DNA of 64,000 nucleotides from JAGNKE01 sp964583335 (GCA_964583335.1 CAZOVG010000006.1:137932-201931), one strand, 5' to 3'; numbered from the stretch's first letter, positions 43,937 through 53,747 are shown. Notes: generated by a model not told the origin, from the sequence alone. Translations and numbers: made by a program.

Positions 43937-45565
43937 CTAGACCATGCGGCCCTGCTTCACCGCCGCCTCGATGAAGGAGACGAACAGCGGGTGCGGATCA
44001 AACGGTTTGGATTTAAGCTCGGGGTGAAACTGCACACCGATGAACCACGGGTGGTCTTTTATTTCGACGATTTCAGGCAGAGTTCCATCAGGCGAGAGGC
44101 CCGAGAAAATCAGGCCAGCATTTTCAAGCTTGGAACGATAGTTGATATTCACCTCGTAACGGTGGCGGTGGCGTTCCTTGATCATCTTGGAGCCGTAGGC
44201 TTCGCTGACCTTAGAACCGGGCGCGAGCGCGGCGGGGTATGAACCGAGACGCATGGTGCCGCCGAGATCGCCCTTGGCGGAGCGGCTCTCCTTCTGGTTG
44301 TCCTTGATCCATTCGGTCATCAGGCCGATCACCGCATCGTCGCAGGTGCCGAATTCCGTGCTGTTCGCGCCCTTGATGCCGCAAAGGTTGCGGGCGACCT
44401 CGATCACGGCCATCTGCATGCCGAAGCATATCCCAAAGTATGGGATTTTCTTTTCGCGGGCGTAACGGGCCGCGCGGATCTTGCCTTCGGCCCCGCGTTC
44501 GCCAAAGCCGCCGGGCACGAGAATTCCGTTCACGCCACGCAGGTGTGCCTCGGGGTCCTCTGATTCGAAAATCTGGGATTCGATAAATTTCAGGGAAACA
44601 CGCACCTTGTTGGCGATGCCGCCGTGGGCCAGCGCCTCGTTCAGGGATTTATAGCTGTCCGCGAGGTTGGTATATTTCCCGACGATCGCGATCGTGACTT
44701 CGCCCTCGGGCGCCTTGATATTGTGCACGATATTGTCCCAGATCGAGAGATCGAGGCTCGGCAGGTCCTTGATGCCGAAGCTTTCCATCACCTGCTGATC
44801 CAGCCCCTCGCGATGATAGGTCAGAGGGACTTCGTAGATCGAGCTGACGTCCACGGCGGGAATGACCTTCTTGCGGTCGATGTTGCAGAAGAGCGCGATC
44901 TTGGCCCGCTCGTCCTCGTCAATCGCACGGTCGGCGCGGCAAAGCAGAATGTCCGGGCGAATGCCCGCGCTCATCAGCTCCTTCACGGAATGCTGGGTAG
45001 GCTTGGTTTTCAGTTCGCCCGCCGCCGGGATATAGGGCAGCAGAGTCACGTGGATGAACAACGCCCTCGCATGGCCGACCTCGTTGCCGAACTGGCGGAT
45101 CGCCTCAAGGAAGGGCAGGCTTTCGATGTCGCCGACCGTGCCGCCGATCTCGCAGAGCACGAATTCCGCCGTACCGTCCTTTTCGCGGATGAAGTCCTTG
45201 ATCTCATTGGTGATGTGCGGGATGACCTGAATGGTCGCGCCGAGATAGTCGCCCTTGCGCTCCTTCTGCAGAACGCTCGTATAAATGCGACCCGTGGTCG
45301 TGTTGTCGGTGCCTTTCGCGGGAACGCCGGTAAAGCGTTCGTAGTGGCCGAGGTCGAGATCGGTCTCCGCGCCGTCGTCGGTGACATACACCTCGCCGTG
45401 CTGGAAGGGGCTCATGGTGCCGGGATCAACGTTCAGGTAAGGGTCGAGCTTGCAGAGGCGGACACGATAGCCCCGCGCCTGAAGCAACGCGCCAAGGGCG
45501 GCGGAGGCGAGACCTTTTCCAAGAGAGGAAACAACGCCGCCGGTAATAAAGATGTATCGTGTCAT
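43937..45565 (-). CDS. pyrG: CTP synthase
   Basis: Aminates UTP to CTP with glutamine. 542 residues. The N-terminal synthase domain shows ITGGVVSSLGKGL, LDPYLNVDPGTMSPFQHGE in parts, and the GGTVGDIES motif. The C-terminal glutamine amidotransferase has the nucleophile cysteine in FGICFGMQ and the His-Glu pair in VQFHPELKS. The start is one base after the secG stop. Confidence 0.98.
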   Translation of the reverse strand: MTRYIFITGGVVSSLGKGLASAALGALLQARGYRVRLCKLDPYLNVDPGTMSPFQHGEVYVTDDGAETDLDLGHYERFTGVPAKGTDNTTTGRIYTSVLQKERKGDYLGATIQVIPHITNEIKDFIREKDGTAEFVLCEIGGTVGDIESLPFLEAIRQFGNEVGHARALFIHVTLLPYIPAAGELKTKPTQHSVKELMSAGIRPDILLCRADRAIDEDERAKIALFCNIDRKKVIPAVDVSSIYEVPLTYHREGLDQQVMESFGIKDLPSLDLSIWDNIVHNIKAPEGEVTIAIVGKYTNLADSYKSLNEALAHGGIANKVRVSLKFIESQIFESEDPEAHLRGVNGILVPGGFGERGAEGKIRAARYAREKKIPYFGICFGMQMAVIEVARNLCGIKGANSTEFGTCDDAVIGLMTEWIKDNQKESRSAKGDLGGTMRLGSYPAALAPGSKVSEAYGSKMIKERHRHRYEVNINYRSKLENAGLIFSGLSPDGTLPEIVEIKDHPWFIGVQFHPELKSKPFDPHPLFVSFIEAAVKQGRMV

Positions 45566-45566
45566 G

Positions 45567-46139
45567 TCAGTCTTTTTTGGTGCCTTGTGTCTCTGGGGCG
45601 GCTTCGGATTTTTCCTCCGCTTTTACCGGGGCTTCGGCCGGCGCGACGGCGGGTTCTTCCTTTTTGATCTCTTCGGGTTTGATGCCTTCAGGTTTTTTCT
45701 CAGCGGCCGGAGCTTGGGCGGGCGCTTGCGGCGCGGAGGCGGGCGGCTCCACAGCGGTTTCCTTATCGGACTTGGCGGAACTGGGCGGTTCAAAGGTGAT
45801 TTCGGGCTGTGCCTGGGGCGCATCCGCAGCTTTTTCTAAGGTTGCGGGATCAACGGATTCCAGAATTCCCCGGCTGGCGGAGCTTTGCTTGGCCGCCAGA
45901 ATCCCCAGCGCTAAAGAGGTAATAAAAAAGCCGGTTGCGAAAATTGCGGTCAGGCGGGTCAGCATGTTCGCGGTCCCTCTGGCAGAGGCAAAGCCTCCCA
46001 TTCCGCCACCGCCGCCGATTCCCAAGCCACCACCTTCTGAGCGCTGGATCAGCACCAGACCGATAATCGCCAGAGCGAGAATCAGGTGGATCACCAGGAC
46101 CACCGATTGAATAGATTGAATGGATTCAAGGTTTTCCAT
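45567..46139 (-). CDS. secG: Preprotein translocase subunit SecG with long acidic tail
   Basis: 190 residues. The SecG core is residues 1-85: a first membrane helix (about 12-32), the QRSEGGGLGIGGGGGMGGF linker in parts, the RGTANMLTRLTAIFATGFF segment and a second helix. The remaining 100 residues are rich in Ala, Pro, Glu and Lys and should be a disordered cytoplasmic or periplasmic tail; SecG proteins usually have a shorter one. Position between tpiA and pyrG is the classical alphaproteobacterial one. Confidence 0.94.
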   Translation of the reverse strand: MENLESIQSIQSVVLVIHLILALAIIGLVLIQRSEGGGLGIGGGGGMGGFASARGTANMLTRLTAIFATGFFITSLALGILAAKQSSASRGILESVDPATLEKAADAPQAQPEITFEPPSSAKSDKETAVEPPASAPQAPAQAPAAEKKPEGIKPEEIKKEEPAVAPAEAPVKAEEKSEAAPETQGTKKD

Positions 46140-46200
46140 CTGTTTTTATATCTTTCTTACGCGCTCAGGCTTTTAATGTATCTATCCGGCTGCACGCCTT

Positions 46201-46977
46201 TCAGGCGGCCCGATCCTGTAATACGGCCCTACCAATAGCAAGAAACTCTTCGGCCTTCAAGCTGGCTCCGCCAATAAGGCCGCCATCGACGTCAGGCGTG
46301 GATAAAAGCGCCGCCGCGTTGTCGGGCTTCATCGAGCCGCCGTAAAGAATTCTGAGGCTTTCCGGGGCTTTTACACGGCCCGGCAGCCATTTACGAATCA
46401 TCATATGCATGGCGGCCACATCGGCCGTTGTGGCCGTCTTGCCCGTCCCGATGGCCCAGACGGGCTCATACGCGATCACCGTGTTGTGCGCCGTTGCCCC
46501 CGGCGGCAGGGATTTTTCGAGCTGGGCGGCGACCACCGCATCCTGCCGTCCCGCTTCGCGTTCGGCCTGCGTTTCACCTACGCAGATAATCGCGACAAGG
46601 CCCGCCGCATGGGCCGCCTGCGCCTTGGCCTTTATGGTTTCGTCGGTTTCGCCGAGCCCGTGCCGACGTTCGGAATGCCCCAGAATTACGTACGTGCAAC
46701 CGTAATCGGCGAGCATCGGGGCGCTGATCTGGCCGGTATATGCGCCCTCGTTCGCGTGGGGCGAGCAATCCTGTGCGCCCAGAGCAGGTTTGATTTCCGC
46801 GCCTTTGAGCATCGCGTTGATGGGCGGAAGGTGAACGAAGGGCGGGAAGATCGCGAACTCGACCGCGCAGGCCAACGGCAAGTCGGCGTCGAGCCCCTTG
46901 AGGATCTCCATGGTCAATGCCGCCGCGTCCCGCGCCCGCGTGTTCATCTTCCAGTTTCCGGCTATGAGCTTTTTCAT
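46201..46977 (-). CDS. tpiA: Triosephosphate isomerase
   Basis: Interconverts dihydroxyacetone phosphate and glyceraldehyde-3-phosphate. 258 residues from the ATG at 46977, which gives the usual MKKLIAGNWKMN start with catalytic K10; GGAGG lies ten bases upstream. The electrophilic histidine is in ILGHSERR, the catalytic glutamate in AYEPVWAIGTG, and the phosphate loop in ILYGGS and GGLIGGAS. A longer frame to 47091 lacks family similarity. The start is about 200 bp from the divergent ppiD. Confidence 0.97.
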   Translation of the reverse strand: MKKLIAGNWKMNTRARDAAALTMEILKGLDADLPLACAVEFAIFPPFVHLPPINAMLKGAEIKPALGAQDCSPHANEGAYTGQISAPMLADYGCTYVILGHSERRHGLGETDETIKAKAQAAHAAGLVAIICVGETQAEREAGRQDAVVAAQLEKSLPPGATAHNTVIAYEPVWAIGTGKTATTADVAAMHMMIRKWLPGRVKAPESLRILYGGSMKPDNAAALLSTPDVDGGLIGGASLKAEEFLAIGRAVLQDRAA

Positions 46978-47175
46978 ATGCTTGCGGCCTCCGGCCCTCT
47001 GATTCATGGCTTGCCTTCCCTGCTTAACGCTCCGGGGCGCACAATGCAATATCCGCACCGACCGAAAGCATCGGAAACGGCGCTTGCCCACGATCCATCA
47101 GGACCTTATAGTGCGGGTCGTAGTTTGGAGCACAGGTTGTTCGGATAGCGCAGATAATACGGAGTTTTTTCTTTC

Positions 47176-49125
47176 ATGGTTATGAGGGCTTTGCGCCAAG
47201 GCGTCTTCGGCGGTTTTCTTAAATATGTTCTGATGAGCCTTTTGGCTCTCTCGGTTCTTGGCCTTGTATTCATGGACGTTCAAGGCGTCATGCAGGGCGG
47301 CGTGGGCGGTACGGACGTTGCGCGTGTCGGTTCAGAATCCATCGGCATGCGGGAATTTGACAAGTTTGCCCGGATGAGTCTTGGCCGTTTTAATATGACG
47401 CCTGAAGAAGCCTATAACAAAAACCCCAAGGTCATGGATGAAATTCTCGGCACGGAAATTCGGTCGCGCTTTGTCATGCTCGAAGCAGAATCTATGGGCA
47501 TTTCTGTGGGACAGAAGAAATTGCAGGAAGAGTTGATCGTTCGGATCAAGCCCATGCAAAACGAGGGCGAAACCTTGCAGCAAACACTTGATCGTGTGCT
47601 GCGAAGCCAAGGCGTCAGAGAGTCAGACTTTGTTAAAAACTATAACCGCGAAATCATCGGGGATACCCTGCTCGATACGGCGCAGGACGGATTTGGGGCG
47701 ATCAATAGCTACATGGCGCGCGATCTTTTTATGCTTCAAAACCATACGCGCGATATTGAATTTATTTCGTTCGCGCAGGACGAGATCAAAACTATTGAAG
47801 CGCCCGACGAGGAACGTTTGAAGCGCCTTTACGAAAGTTTTAAAAACACACAATTTAAAATTCCCGAAATGCGCGTCCTTGAGATTGCTCACATTGATGA
47901 CACCAAGCTGAAGGATACGATTGATGTCTCAGAGGAAACTCTGCGCAAACATTACGAGGAGCGGATTGAAGAATATAGCGTTGGCGAGCAACGCGTTCTT
48001 GAGCAGATTGTTGCTCCTAACCCAGATAAGGCCCAGTTGATTCTAAAACTGGCTCGGGACGAAAAGGTTCCGCTTAGGGACGCGATGGAGCGGGTTCTCG
48101 GGAAAAATGAGGGCACGTATGTTCCTGCCGCCCCCTTCGGTGACGACATGTTGATCGGCGAGATTAAAGACGCCGTGACAACAGCCAAGAGCGGCGAGTT
48201 TGTCGGCCCTATTGAAACGGTCATGGGTCAGCACGTGATCAGTGTCGGCGAAATCATCGCCCCGCGCACGATGACTTTCGATGAGGTCAAGGACGCCCTG
48301 CGTAGGGAAATGGAGCAGATCGCGCTGGCTGATACGATTTATGATCTTTCCAGCCAGCTTGACGATATCATTGCCGGCGGTAACACTCTCGAGGATGCCG
48401 GTCAGGCCGTTCCGCTTAACATTACCACTCTCCCTGCCATGAGCGCTTTGGGTTTGGACAAGGACAAAAAGGACGTTTTTGAGTCCATGAGCGATCATGA
48501 TAAAACTGATAAAGCTATCCTGCTTGAGGAGGGTTTTGCGATTCAGGAGGGAGAAATTTCGCGTGTTTTCGAACTTCCCAGCGGGCGTTTTGCCGTTCTG
48601 AGGGTCAAGGAGACGATTGAAGCGACTTTCAAGCCTTATGAAGATGTTAAAAAGACTCTTGCTGACGATTTCATCAGAGATCAGCAACGCGTAGAGACTT
48701 TTCGCAAGATTTCGGAGTTCGTCTCCGCGGTCAAGGCTGGCAAAAAGTCTTTTGAGGACGTCGCCCGCGAGACCGGAAAAAAGATCGAAAAGCGCGAGGG
48801 CCTTACGCTTGGAGGTTCCCTGCCTGCGCCCCTTAACGATAATCAGCGGGCGATGATTTTTGAGTCTTATGTGGGCGATCTTCTGACCTTGCCGGTTGAA
48901 GGCGGCGCCGCGATTGCGCGAATCAAGGCGGCAAACATGCCGAAAATGGACGAACAGGCGGAGCAAAGCGTTAAGCGAATCGAAGCCGAACTGAGCAAGG
49001 AAATTAAGGACGAAGTTTTTAACTATTACGTTCAGCGGATTGGGCGCAAGCATCCGGCCGTGGTCAATCACCAGCTTCTTGAGCAAGTTTACGGTCAGAA
49101 GGCGGTGACGGAGCCCCAGCCATGA
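47176..49125 (+). CDS. ppiD: PpiD-like periplasmic chaperone/peptidyl-prolyl isomerase
   Basis: 649 residues. A single membrane anchor (about 15-35) is followed by a SurA-like N-terminal domain (about 40-170, including ARVGSESIGMREFDKFAR in parts), a parvulin-like domain around 270-365 (KVPLRDAMERVLG, TAKSGEFVGPIETVMGQHVISV in parts) and a helical C-terminal region. It helps fold proteins leaving the Sec translocon. An ATG two codons later is an alternative start. It overlaps trpE by 4 bp (ATGA). Confidence 0.93.
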   Translation: MVMRALRQGVFGGFLKYVLMSLLALSVLGLVFMDVQGVMQGGVGGTDVARVGSESIGMREFDKFARMSLGRFNMTPEEAYNKNPKVMDEILGTEIRSRFVMLEAESMGISVGQKKLQEELIVRIKPMQNEGETLQQTLDRVLRSQGVRESDFVKNYNREIIGDTLLDTAQDGFGAINSYMARDLFMLQNHTRDIEFISFAQDEIKTIEAPDEERLKRLYESFKNTQFKIPEMRVLEIAHIDDTKLKDTIDVSEETLRKHYEERIEEYSVGEQRVLEQIVAPNPDKAQLILKLARDEKVPLRDAMERVLGKNEGTYVPAAPFGDDMLIGEIKDAVTTAKSGEFVGPIETVMGQHVISVGEIIAPRTMTFDEVKDALRREMEQIALADTIYDLSSQLDDIIAGGNTLEDAGQAVPLNITTLPAMSALGLDKDKKDVFESMSDHDKTDKAILLEEGFAIQEGEISRVFELPSGRFAVLRVKETIEATFKPYEDVKKTLADDFIRDQQRVETFRKISEFVSAVKAGKKSFEDVARETGKKIEKREGLTLGGSLPAPLNDNQRAMIFESYVGDLLTLPVEGGAAIARIKAANMPKMDEQAEQSVKRIEAELSKEIKDEVFNYYVQRIGRKHPAVVNHQLLEQVYGQKAVTEPQP

Positions 49126-50648
49126 GCGGCCTGAAGGCGTCCGTTCTTCCCGAGCGCGACGCGTTCGCGCATATCTACGACGCCGGAAAAAAGCAGCTTT
49201 TATGGAGTTGGACTTCCTCGGACCTTGAGACCCCGGTTTCGGCCTATCTCAAACTTTGCGGCCATGAGCCTTATGCCTTCCTGTTCGAGTCCGTCGAGGG
49301 CGGGGAGAAGCTCGGGCGTTATTCCATCATCGGTTTGAATCCCGATCTGGTCTGGCGCTGCAAGAAGGGTGAGGTCTCGATTAAAGCCGGAACGCAGGAT
49401 TGGGCTTCCGGCGACGGGACCGCGCTGGACTCGCTTCGCAAGACCATTCAGGACAGCGTTATTTCCGACGTGCCTGAGGGCCTGCCGCCCATGTGCGCGT
49501 TCGGGCTGTTCGGGTATATCGGCTATGACATGATCCGGCTGATCGAGGATATTCCCGACGGGAATCCCGACGAACTCAACATCCCCGACACCGTGCTGAT
49601 GCGGCCGCAGGTTCTGGCGATCTTCGATAACGTCAAACATAAAATCTGTCTGGTGACCGCCGTTTACGAGCATTCCGGCAATTCGTCACGCGGCGCCGGG
49701 GATGCCTATGCCGACGCTCTCGCACGGCTTGAGGGTCTCCGGGCGGCGTTGCGCAAGCCGCTTGATGGTGCCCTGACCGATCACACAACCGCGCTTCAGG
49801 CTCCCCTGCCCGTTCGTTCGAATTTCGCGGACGAGGAATACCGCGAGGCGGTGCGCAAGGCGGTCGAGTATATCTATGCGGGCGAGATTTTTCAGGTCGT
49901 CCCGTCGCAGCGTTTTTCCGCGCCGTTCGATCTTCCGGCGTTCGAGCTTTACCGAAGCCTGCGCAGCCTCAATCCGTCGCCGTTCCTTTTCCATGTGCAA
50001 CTTGACGGATTCGCGCTGGTGGGATCAAGCCCGGAAATTCTGGTCCGTGTGCGCGACGGGAACGTCACGATCCGTCCCATCGCGGGCACACGCAAACGCG
50101 GCGCGACGCCCGCCGAGGACAAGGCGCTGGCCGCCGATCTTCTGGCCGATCCGAAGGAACGCGCCGAGCATCTCATGCTGCTTGATCTCGGCCGCAACGA
50201 CGTGGGGCGCGTGGCCGAAATCGGCAGCGTCAAGGTCACCGAGCAATTTGTGATCGAACTTTATTCCCACGTCATGCATATCGTGTCCAACGTCGAGGGG
50301 CGGCTGCGCGGTGATCTCGATATCGTTGACGCGCTGTTCGCGGGTTTTCCCGCCGGGACCGTGAGCGGCGCACCGAAAATCCGCGCGATGGAGATCATCG
50401 ACGAGTTGGAAAAAACGCGGCGCGCTTTCTATGCGGGCGGCGTGGGGTATTTCTCAGGCAAAACGCTCGATAGCTGCATCGCTCTGCGCACGGCGCTGGT
50501 CAAGGACGGAACGGTTTATGTTCAGTCCGGCGGCGGCGTGGTGGCGGACAGCGATCCCGAAAGCGAAAATCAGGAATGCAAGAACAAGGCCCGCGCCATC
50601 ATTCATGCTGCGGAGCTTGCGGTTGCGGCGTTTGGGGAAGAACGATAA
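49122..50648 (+). CDS. trpE: Anthranilate synthase component I
   Basis: Converts chorismate and ammonia to anthranilate with TrpG. 508 residues. The N-terminal regulatory domain contains the LLESVEGGEK-type motif (here FLFESVEGGEKLGRYS in parts), which binds tryptophan for feedback control. The catalytic part shows YIYAGEIFQVVPSQRF, PIAGTRKRG near 325, LGRNDVGRVA and GTVSGAPKIRAMEII. Coupled to ppiD by a 4-bp overlap, it has no room for its own leader peptide. The last 50 bp overlap the convergent deacetylase-like gene. Confidence 0.97.
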   Translation: MSGLKASVLPERDAFAHIYDAGKKQLLWSWTSSDLETPVSAYLKLCGHEPYAFLFESVEGGEKLGRYSIIGLNPDLVWRCKKGEVSIKAGTQDWASGDGTALDSLRKTIQDSVISDVPEGLPPMCAFGLFGYIGYDMIRLIEDIPDGNPDELNIPDTVLMRPQVLAIFDNVKHKICLVTAVYEHSGNSSRGAGDAYADALARLEGLRAALRKPLDGALTDHTTALQAPLPVRSNFADEEYREAVRKAVEYIYAGEIFQVVPSQRFSAPFDLPAFELYRSLRSLNPSPFLFHVQLDGFALVGSSPEILVRVRDGNVTIRPIAGTRKRGATPAEDKALAADLLADPKERAEHLMLLDLGRNDVGRVAEIGSVKVTEQFVIELYSHVMHIVSNVEGRLRGDLDIVDALFAGFPAGTVSGAPKIRAMEIIDELEKTRRAFYAGGVGYFSGKTLDSCIALRTALVKDGTVYVQSGGGVVADSDPESENQECKNKARAIIHAAELAVAAFGEER

Positions 50649-52026
50649 TCCCCTGCTCCGTGACCTTGAAGGCCGGGGACGATGTTTGCGGCGGCTGGAT
50701 CTCCTGTGTTTTGGTTTCCTGAGCCTCTGCCGTCGGCACGGTGGGCGCCGAGGCCATGACGACCGCACCGGATGCCCGTCTTACAACCGCGCTGGCGGGC
50801 CTCAGTGTCAAACCCTTTTCTTTGAGCGTCGGCAGCCATTCTGCCAGAGCGCGGATCGTTTCATCGTGCGGATGGCCGATGGCGATGGCGTATCCTTTGT
50901 GTCTGGCTGTCCATTCGACCTGTTTCAGGGCGTTGCGGATGAAGGGCATGTTGATCTCGTGATCGAGAAAAATGTCACGTTCGGCGTAGGTCAGCCCCGC
51001 ATCGGCGGCGGCGGATGCTGCGACTGAACTGCCGATGGTTTTGGAATCGATAAAGTAAAGTCCCCGTCGGCTGAGTTCCTTCATCACCCGGTCCATCGCC
51101 GCGCGGTTCTGAGTCAGGCGGCTGCCCATGTGGTTATTGATCCCAACATAACCATCGAACTGCGAGAGGTTATAGCGCAGGAGTTCCATGAATTTTTCTT
51201 CGCTCTGATCGACCTTGAGCAGAGTCGGCCCGCCATCGATGCGACCGTTCATTGGCTGCATAGGCATATGAACCATCAATTCATGCCCACGCTTGCGCGC
51301 ACGCGCGGTCTGTTCGGGCAGGCCTTGCGCGTAGGGCAAGTAAGCTAAGGTCAAGGGGCCGGGAAGCTTTTCAACTTCGCGCGATCCCGCCGTGAGGCCC
51401 ATATCGTCGATGATAATCACCACCGTTCCCTTTTTGACCGGGGGACGTGCGCCCATCACGGGCACGATCGAGGCTTGCTCAGCTTGAATAGGCGCGGAGG
51501 ATGAAGGTGCGGGCTGATCGGGCTTCGCTTGTTTTTCAGAACTTAGAATCGCCGGTATAGCAGGCGCGGCGGGCTTTTGTATTTCTGACGGATCGGGGGT
51601 AGCGATTTGAGGCTGCGATCCGAAATTGATCTCGGTTTTGAAGTACGGATCGGAAAATTGTTCGCCCGTTTCGGGCGCAGTCTCCCCAGCCATAGGGACA
51701 ATATTTTCGGGCGGGCTTTCGCCCCCCTCATAAAACTCCTCATAGGGTAAGGGCGCCTCAGAAGATTCGGCCAGCTTTACGTCTTCCTTGAACTTTGGTT
51801 GCGCCAGCTCACGGGGCAGGTTTTCCAAGCCTTCGTCCAGATAACGCCTGTGCTGGTCTCGCAGGGTGCTGACCTCTTCCGGCGTTTTTTCCTGGGCCGG
51901 GCGTTTGGGCCAGATCACGTCCTTGCCGCCCAGTACGAACAGATCTATGGCGAGCATGAGGCAGGCGCCAATCAGAATAATCGCAAGGGTTTTGGCGGGA
52001 TCGCCTTTAGGACGAAGGTATTTCAT
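50599..52026 (-). CDS. Divergent polysaccharide deacetylase family protein (YibQ/DUF610)
   Basis: 475 residues from the ATG at 52026; an ATG at 52086 would add 20. One membrane anchor near the N-terminus (about 12-34) is followed by a Pro/Ala/Glu-rich spacer (about 60-190) and the deacetylase-like NodB fold (about 200-430): VVIIIDDMGLT, LTLAYLPYAQGL, HELMVHMPMQPM, INNHMGSRLTQN and AIGHPHDETI. The DDM and histidine positions of the family are kept. A periplasmic role in polysaccharide or peptidoglycan processing is inferred. It lies between trpE and trpG on the opposite strand. Confidence 0.9.
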   Translation of the reverse strand: MKYLRPKGDPAKTLAIILIGACLMLAIDLFVLGGKDVIWPKRPAQEKTPEEVSTLRDQHRRYLDEGLENLPRELAQPKFKEDVKLAESSEAPLPYEEFYEGGESPPENIVPMAGETAPETGEQFSDPYFKTEINFGSQPQIATPDPSEIQKPAAPAIPAILSSEKQAKPDQPAPSSSAPIQAEQASIVPVMGARPPVKKGTVVIIIDDMGLTAGSREVEKLPGPLTLAYLPYAQGLPEQTARARKRGHELMVHMPMQPMNGRIDGGPTLLKVDQSEEKFMELLRYNLSQFDGYVGINNHMGSRLTQNRAAMDRVMKELSRRGLYFIDSKTIGSSVAASAAADAGLTYAERDIFLDHEINMPFIRNALKQVEWTARHKGYAIAIGHPHDETIRALAEWLPTLKEKGLTLRPASAVVRRASGAVVMASAPTVPTAEAQETKTQEIQPPQTSSPAFKVTEQGIIVLPQTPQPQAPQHE

Positions 52027-52115
52027 TGGCCAAGAATACTGCCGAAACGGGTTTTGGTAAATGCCGGATCGAGGCTGAGCTTGCATTTTGAGGCCGGGAA
52101 GGTCATAAAAGGCTT

Positions 52116-52691
52116 ATGTTAGTGACCGTTATCGACAATTACGACAGCTTTACCTACAACCTCGTGCAGTATTTCGGGGATTTGAAGGCGGATGCGCGCG
52201 TGTATCGCAACGATCAGGTCACAGCGCAGCAGGTTCTGGAGGAAGAGCCGGACGCGATCGTCATTTCCCCCGGGCCGAGCGACCCGGATCATGCGGGCAT
52301 TTGCCTTGAGCTTATCCGCAAGACCGCCGAAACCGACATTCCCCTATTCGGCGTTTGCCTCGGTTTGCAATCGATGGCGCAGGCGTTCGGGGGCCGCGTG
52401 GTGCGTGCGCCGAAGCCCATGCACGGCAAGACCAGCATGATCGCGCATGAAGGGAAGACGCTGTTTAAAGGCTTGCCCAATCCTTTGGAAGTTACGCGCT
52501 ATCACTCCCTGATCGCCGAGCGCGAGACTCTGGCCGATTGCCTTGAGATTACGGCGGAGACGCAGGACGGCCTCATCATGGGCCTCTCGCACCGCACGAA
52601 GCCCGTGCACGGTGTACAGTTCCACCCGGAAAGCATCGCGACGACCGGCGGGCACGCCCTTATTAGAAATTTTCTCGATATGGCGGGCTAA
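52116..52691 (+). CDS. trpG: Anthranilate synthase component II (glutamine amidotransferase)
   Basis: 191 residues. NYDSFTYN near residue 8, the nucleophile C81 in FGVCLGLQ, and the H170/E172 pair in FHPES form the class I amidotransferase triad that supplies ammonia to TrpE. It may also serve PabB, as in some bacteria. trpD follows after 15 bp; trpE is about 1.5 kb upstream, beyond the inverted gene. Confidence 0.96.
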   Translation: MLVTVIDNYDSFTYNLVQYFGDLKADARVYRNDQVTAQQVLEEEPDAIVISPGPSDPDHAGICLELIRKTAETDIPLFGVCLGLQSMAQAFGGRVVRAPKPMHGKTSMIAHEGKTLFKGLPNPLEVTRYHSLIAERETLADCLEITAETQDGLIMGLSHRTKPVHGVQFHPESIATTGGHALIRNFLDMAG

Positions 52692-52706
52692 GGACAGACC
52701 CGGATC

Positions 52707-53747
52707 ATGACCATTCTCAAACCTTTCCTTGAAAAGATTCAAAGCGGTGCGCTTCTTACTCAGCCCGACATGTCTGCCGCCGTGGGGCAAATCATGGACG
52801 GGCAGTGCAGCGAAGCCGAAATTGCCGCTTTCCTCATGGGGCTTTCCGTCCGCGGCGAAACCCCCGACGAGATCGCCGGGGCCGCGCTGGCCTTGCGCGA
52901 ACGGGCGGTCACGATCAAGGCCCCCGCCGGAACAGTCGATTGCTGCGGGACTGGGGGCGATCATTCCGGCTCCTATAATATCTCCACGGCGGTTGCGCTG
53001 GTCGCGGCAGCGTGCGGCGTTCCGGTCGCCAAACACGGCAACCGGGCGGCGACATCCAAATCCGGCGCTGCGGACGTTCTGGAAGCGCTGGGGGTTCATC
53101 TTGACGTTCGGACGGCGAAGCTCGAAGACGCCCTGAGGACTTTGGGTTTCGCGTTCCTGATGGCGCCCCGGCATCATCAGGCGATGAAACACGTCGTGCC
53201 AGTGCGCAAGGCTTTGGGCGTGCGAACGCTGTTCAACCTGCTCGGCCCGCTGGCCAGCCCGGCGGGGACGAAGCGCCAGCTGATGGGCGTTTACGACCGT
53301 AAATGGGTGGTTCCGATCGCGCAAACCTTGCAGAAACTAGGATCAGAAACGGCGTGGGTGGTTCACGGCTCGGACGGGCTGGACGAGATCACCGTCACGG
53401 GCGAGACGTATTACGCACGGCTCGATCACGGCCAGATCACCGAAGGCGTCCTGACGCCTGAAGATTTTGGCCTGTCCCGCTCGACTTTGGAATCGCTGCG
53501 CGGCGGGGACGCCCGGACGAACGCGGACGCGATGCTGGCGATGCTCGAAGGGCAAAAGGGTGCTTACCGCGATATCGTGATCGCCAACACCGCCGCCGTT
53601 CTTGTGATCGCGGGGAAATTTTCGCATGACGCCCTCAAGGATGCGGCGCAGGCCTCCGCCTCGGCGATTGACAGCGGCAAGGCGCTGGGTGTTCTGAACG
53701 CCTATAAAGACTTCACGCTAGAACACTCGGAGCACGCAAGGGCATGA
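52707..53747 (+). CDS. trpD: Anthranilate phosphoribosyltransferase
   Basis: Attaches phosphoribose to anthranilate. 346 residues. GTGGD at 81-85 binds the pyrophosphate of PRPP, KHGNRAATSKSGAADVLEALG near 108 in parts and LFNLLGPLASPA near 172 are family motifs. Overlaps trpC by 4 bp (ATGA). Confidence 0.97.
   Translation: MTILKPFLEKIQSGALLTQPDMSAAVGQIMDGQCSEAEIAAFLMGLSVRGETPDEIAGAALALRERAVTIKAPAGTVDCCGTGGDHSGSYNISTAVALVAAACGVPVAKHGNRAATSKSGAADVLEALGVHLDVRTAKLEDALRTLGFAFLMAPRHHQAMKHVVPVRKALGVRTLFNLLGPLASPAGTKRQLMGVYDRKWVVPIAQTLQKLGSETAWVVHGSDGLDEITVTGETYYARLDHGQITEGVLTPEDFGLSRSTLESLRGGDARTNADAMLAMLEGQKGAYRDIVIANTAAVLVIAGKFSHDALKDAAQASASAIDSGKALGVLNAYKDFTLEHSEHARA

Noticed and set aside
44624..45667. 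A 347-codon plus-strand open frame opposite pyrG
   Set aside because: Antisense shadow of pyrG with no plausible domain.
52344..53324. A 326-codon minus-strand open frame opposite trpG and trpD
   Set aside because: Antisense shadow crossing two real genes.
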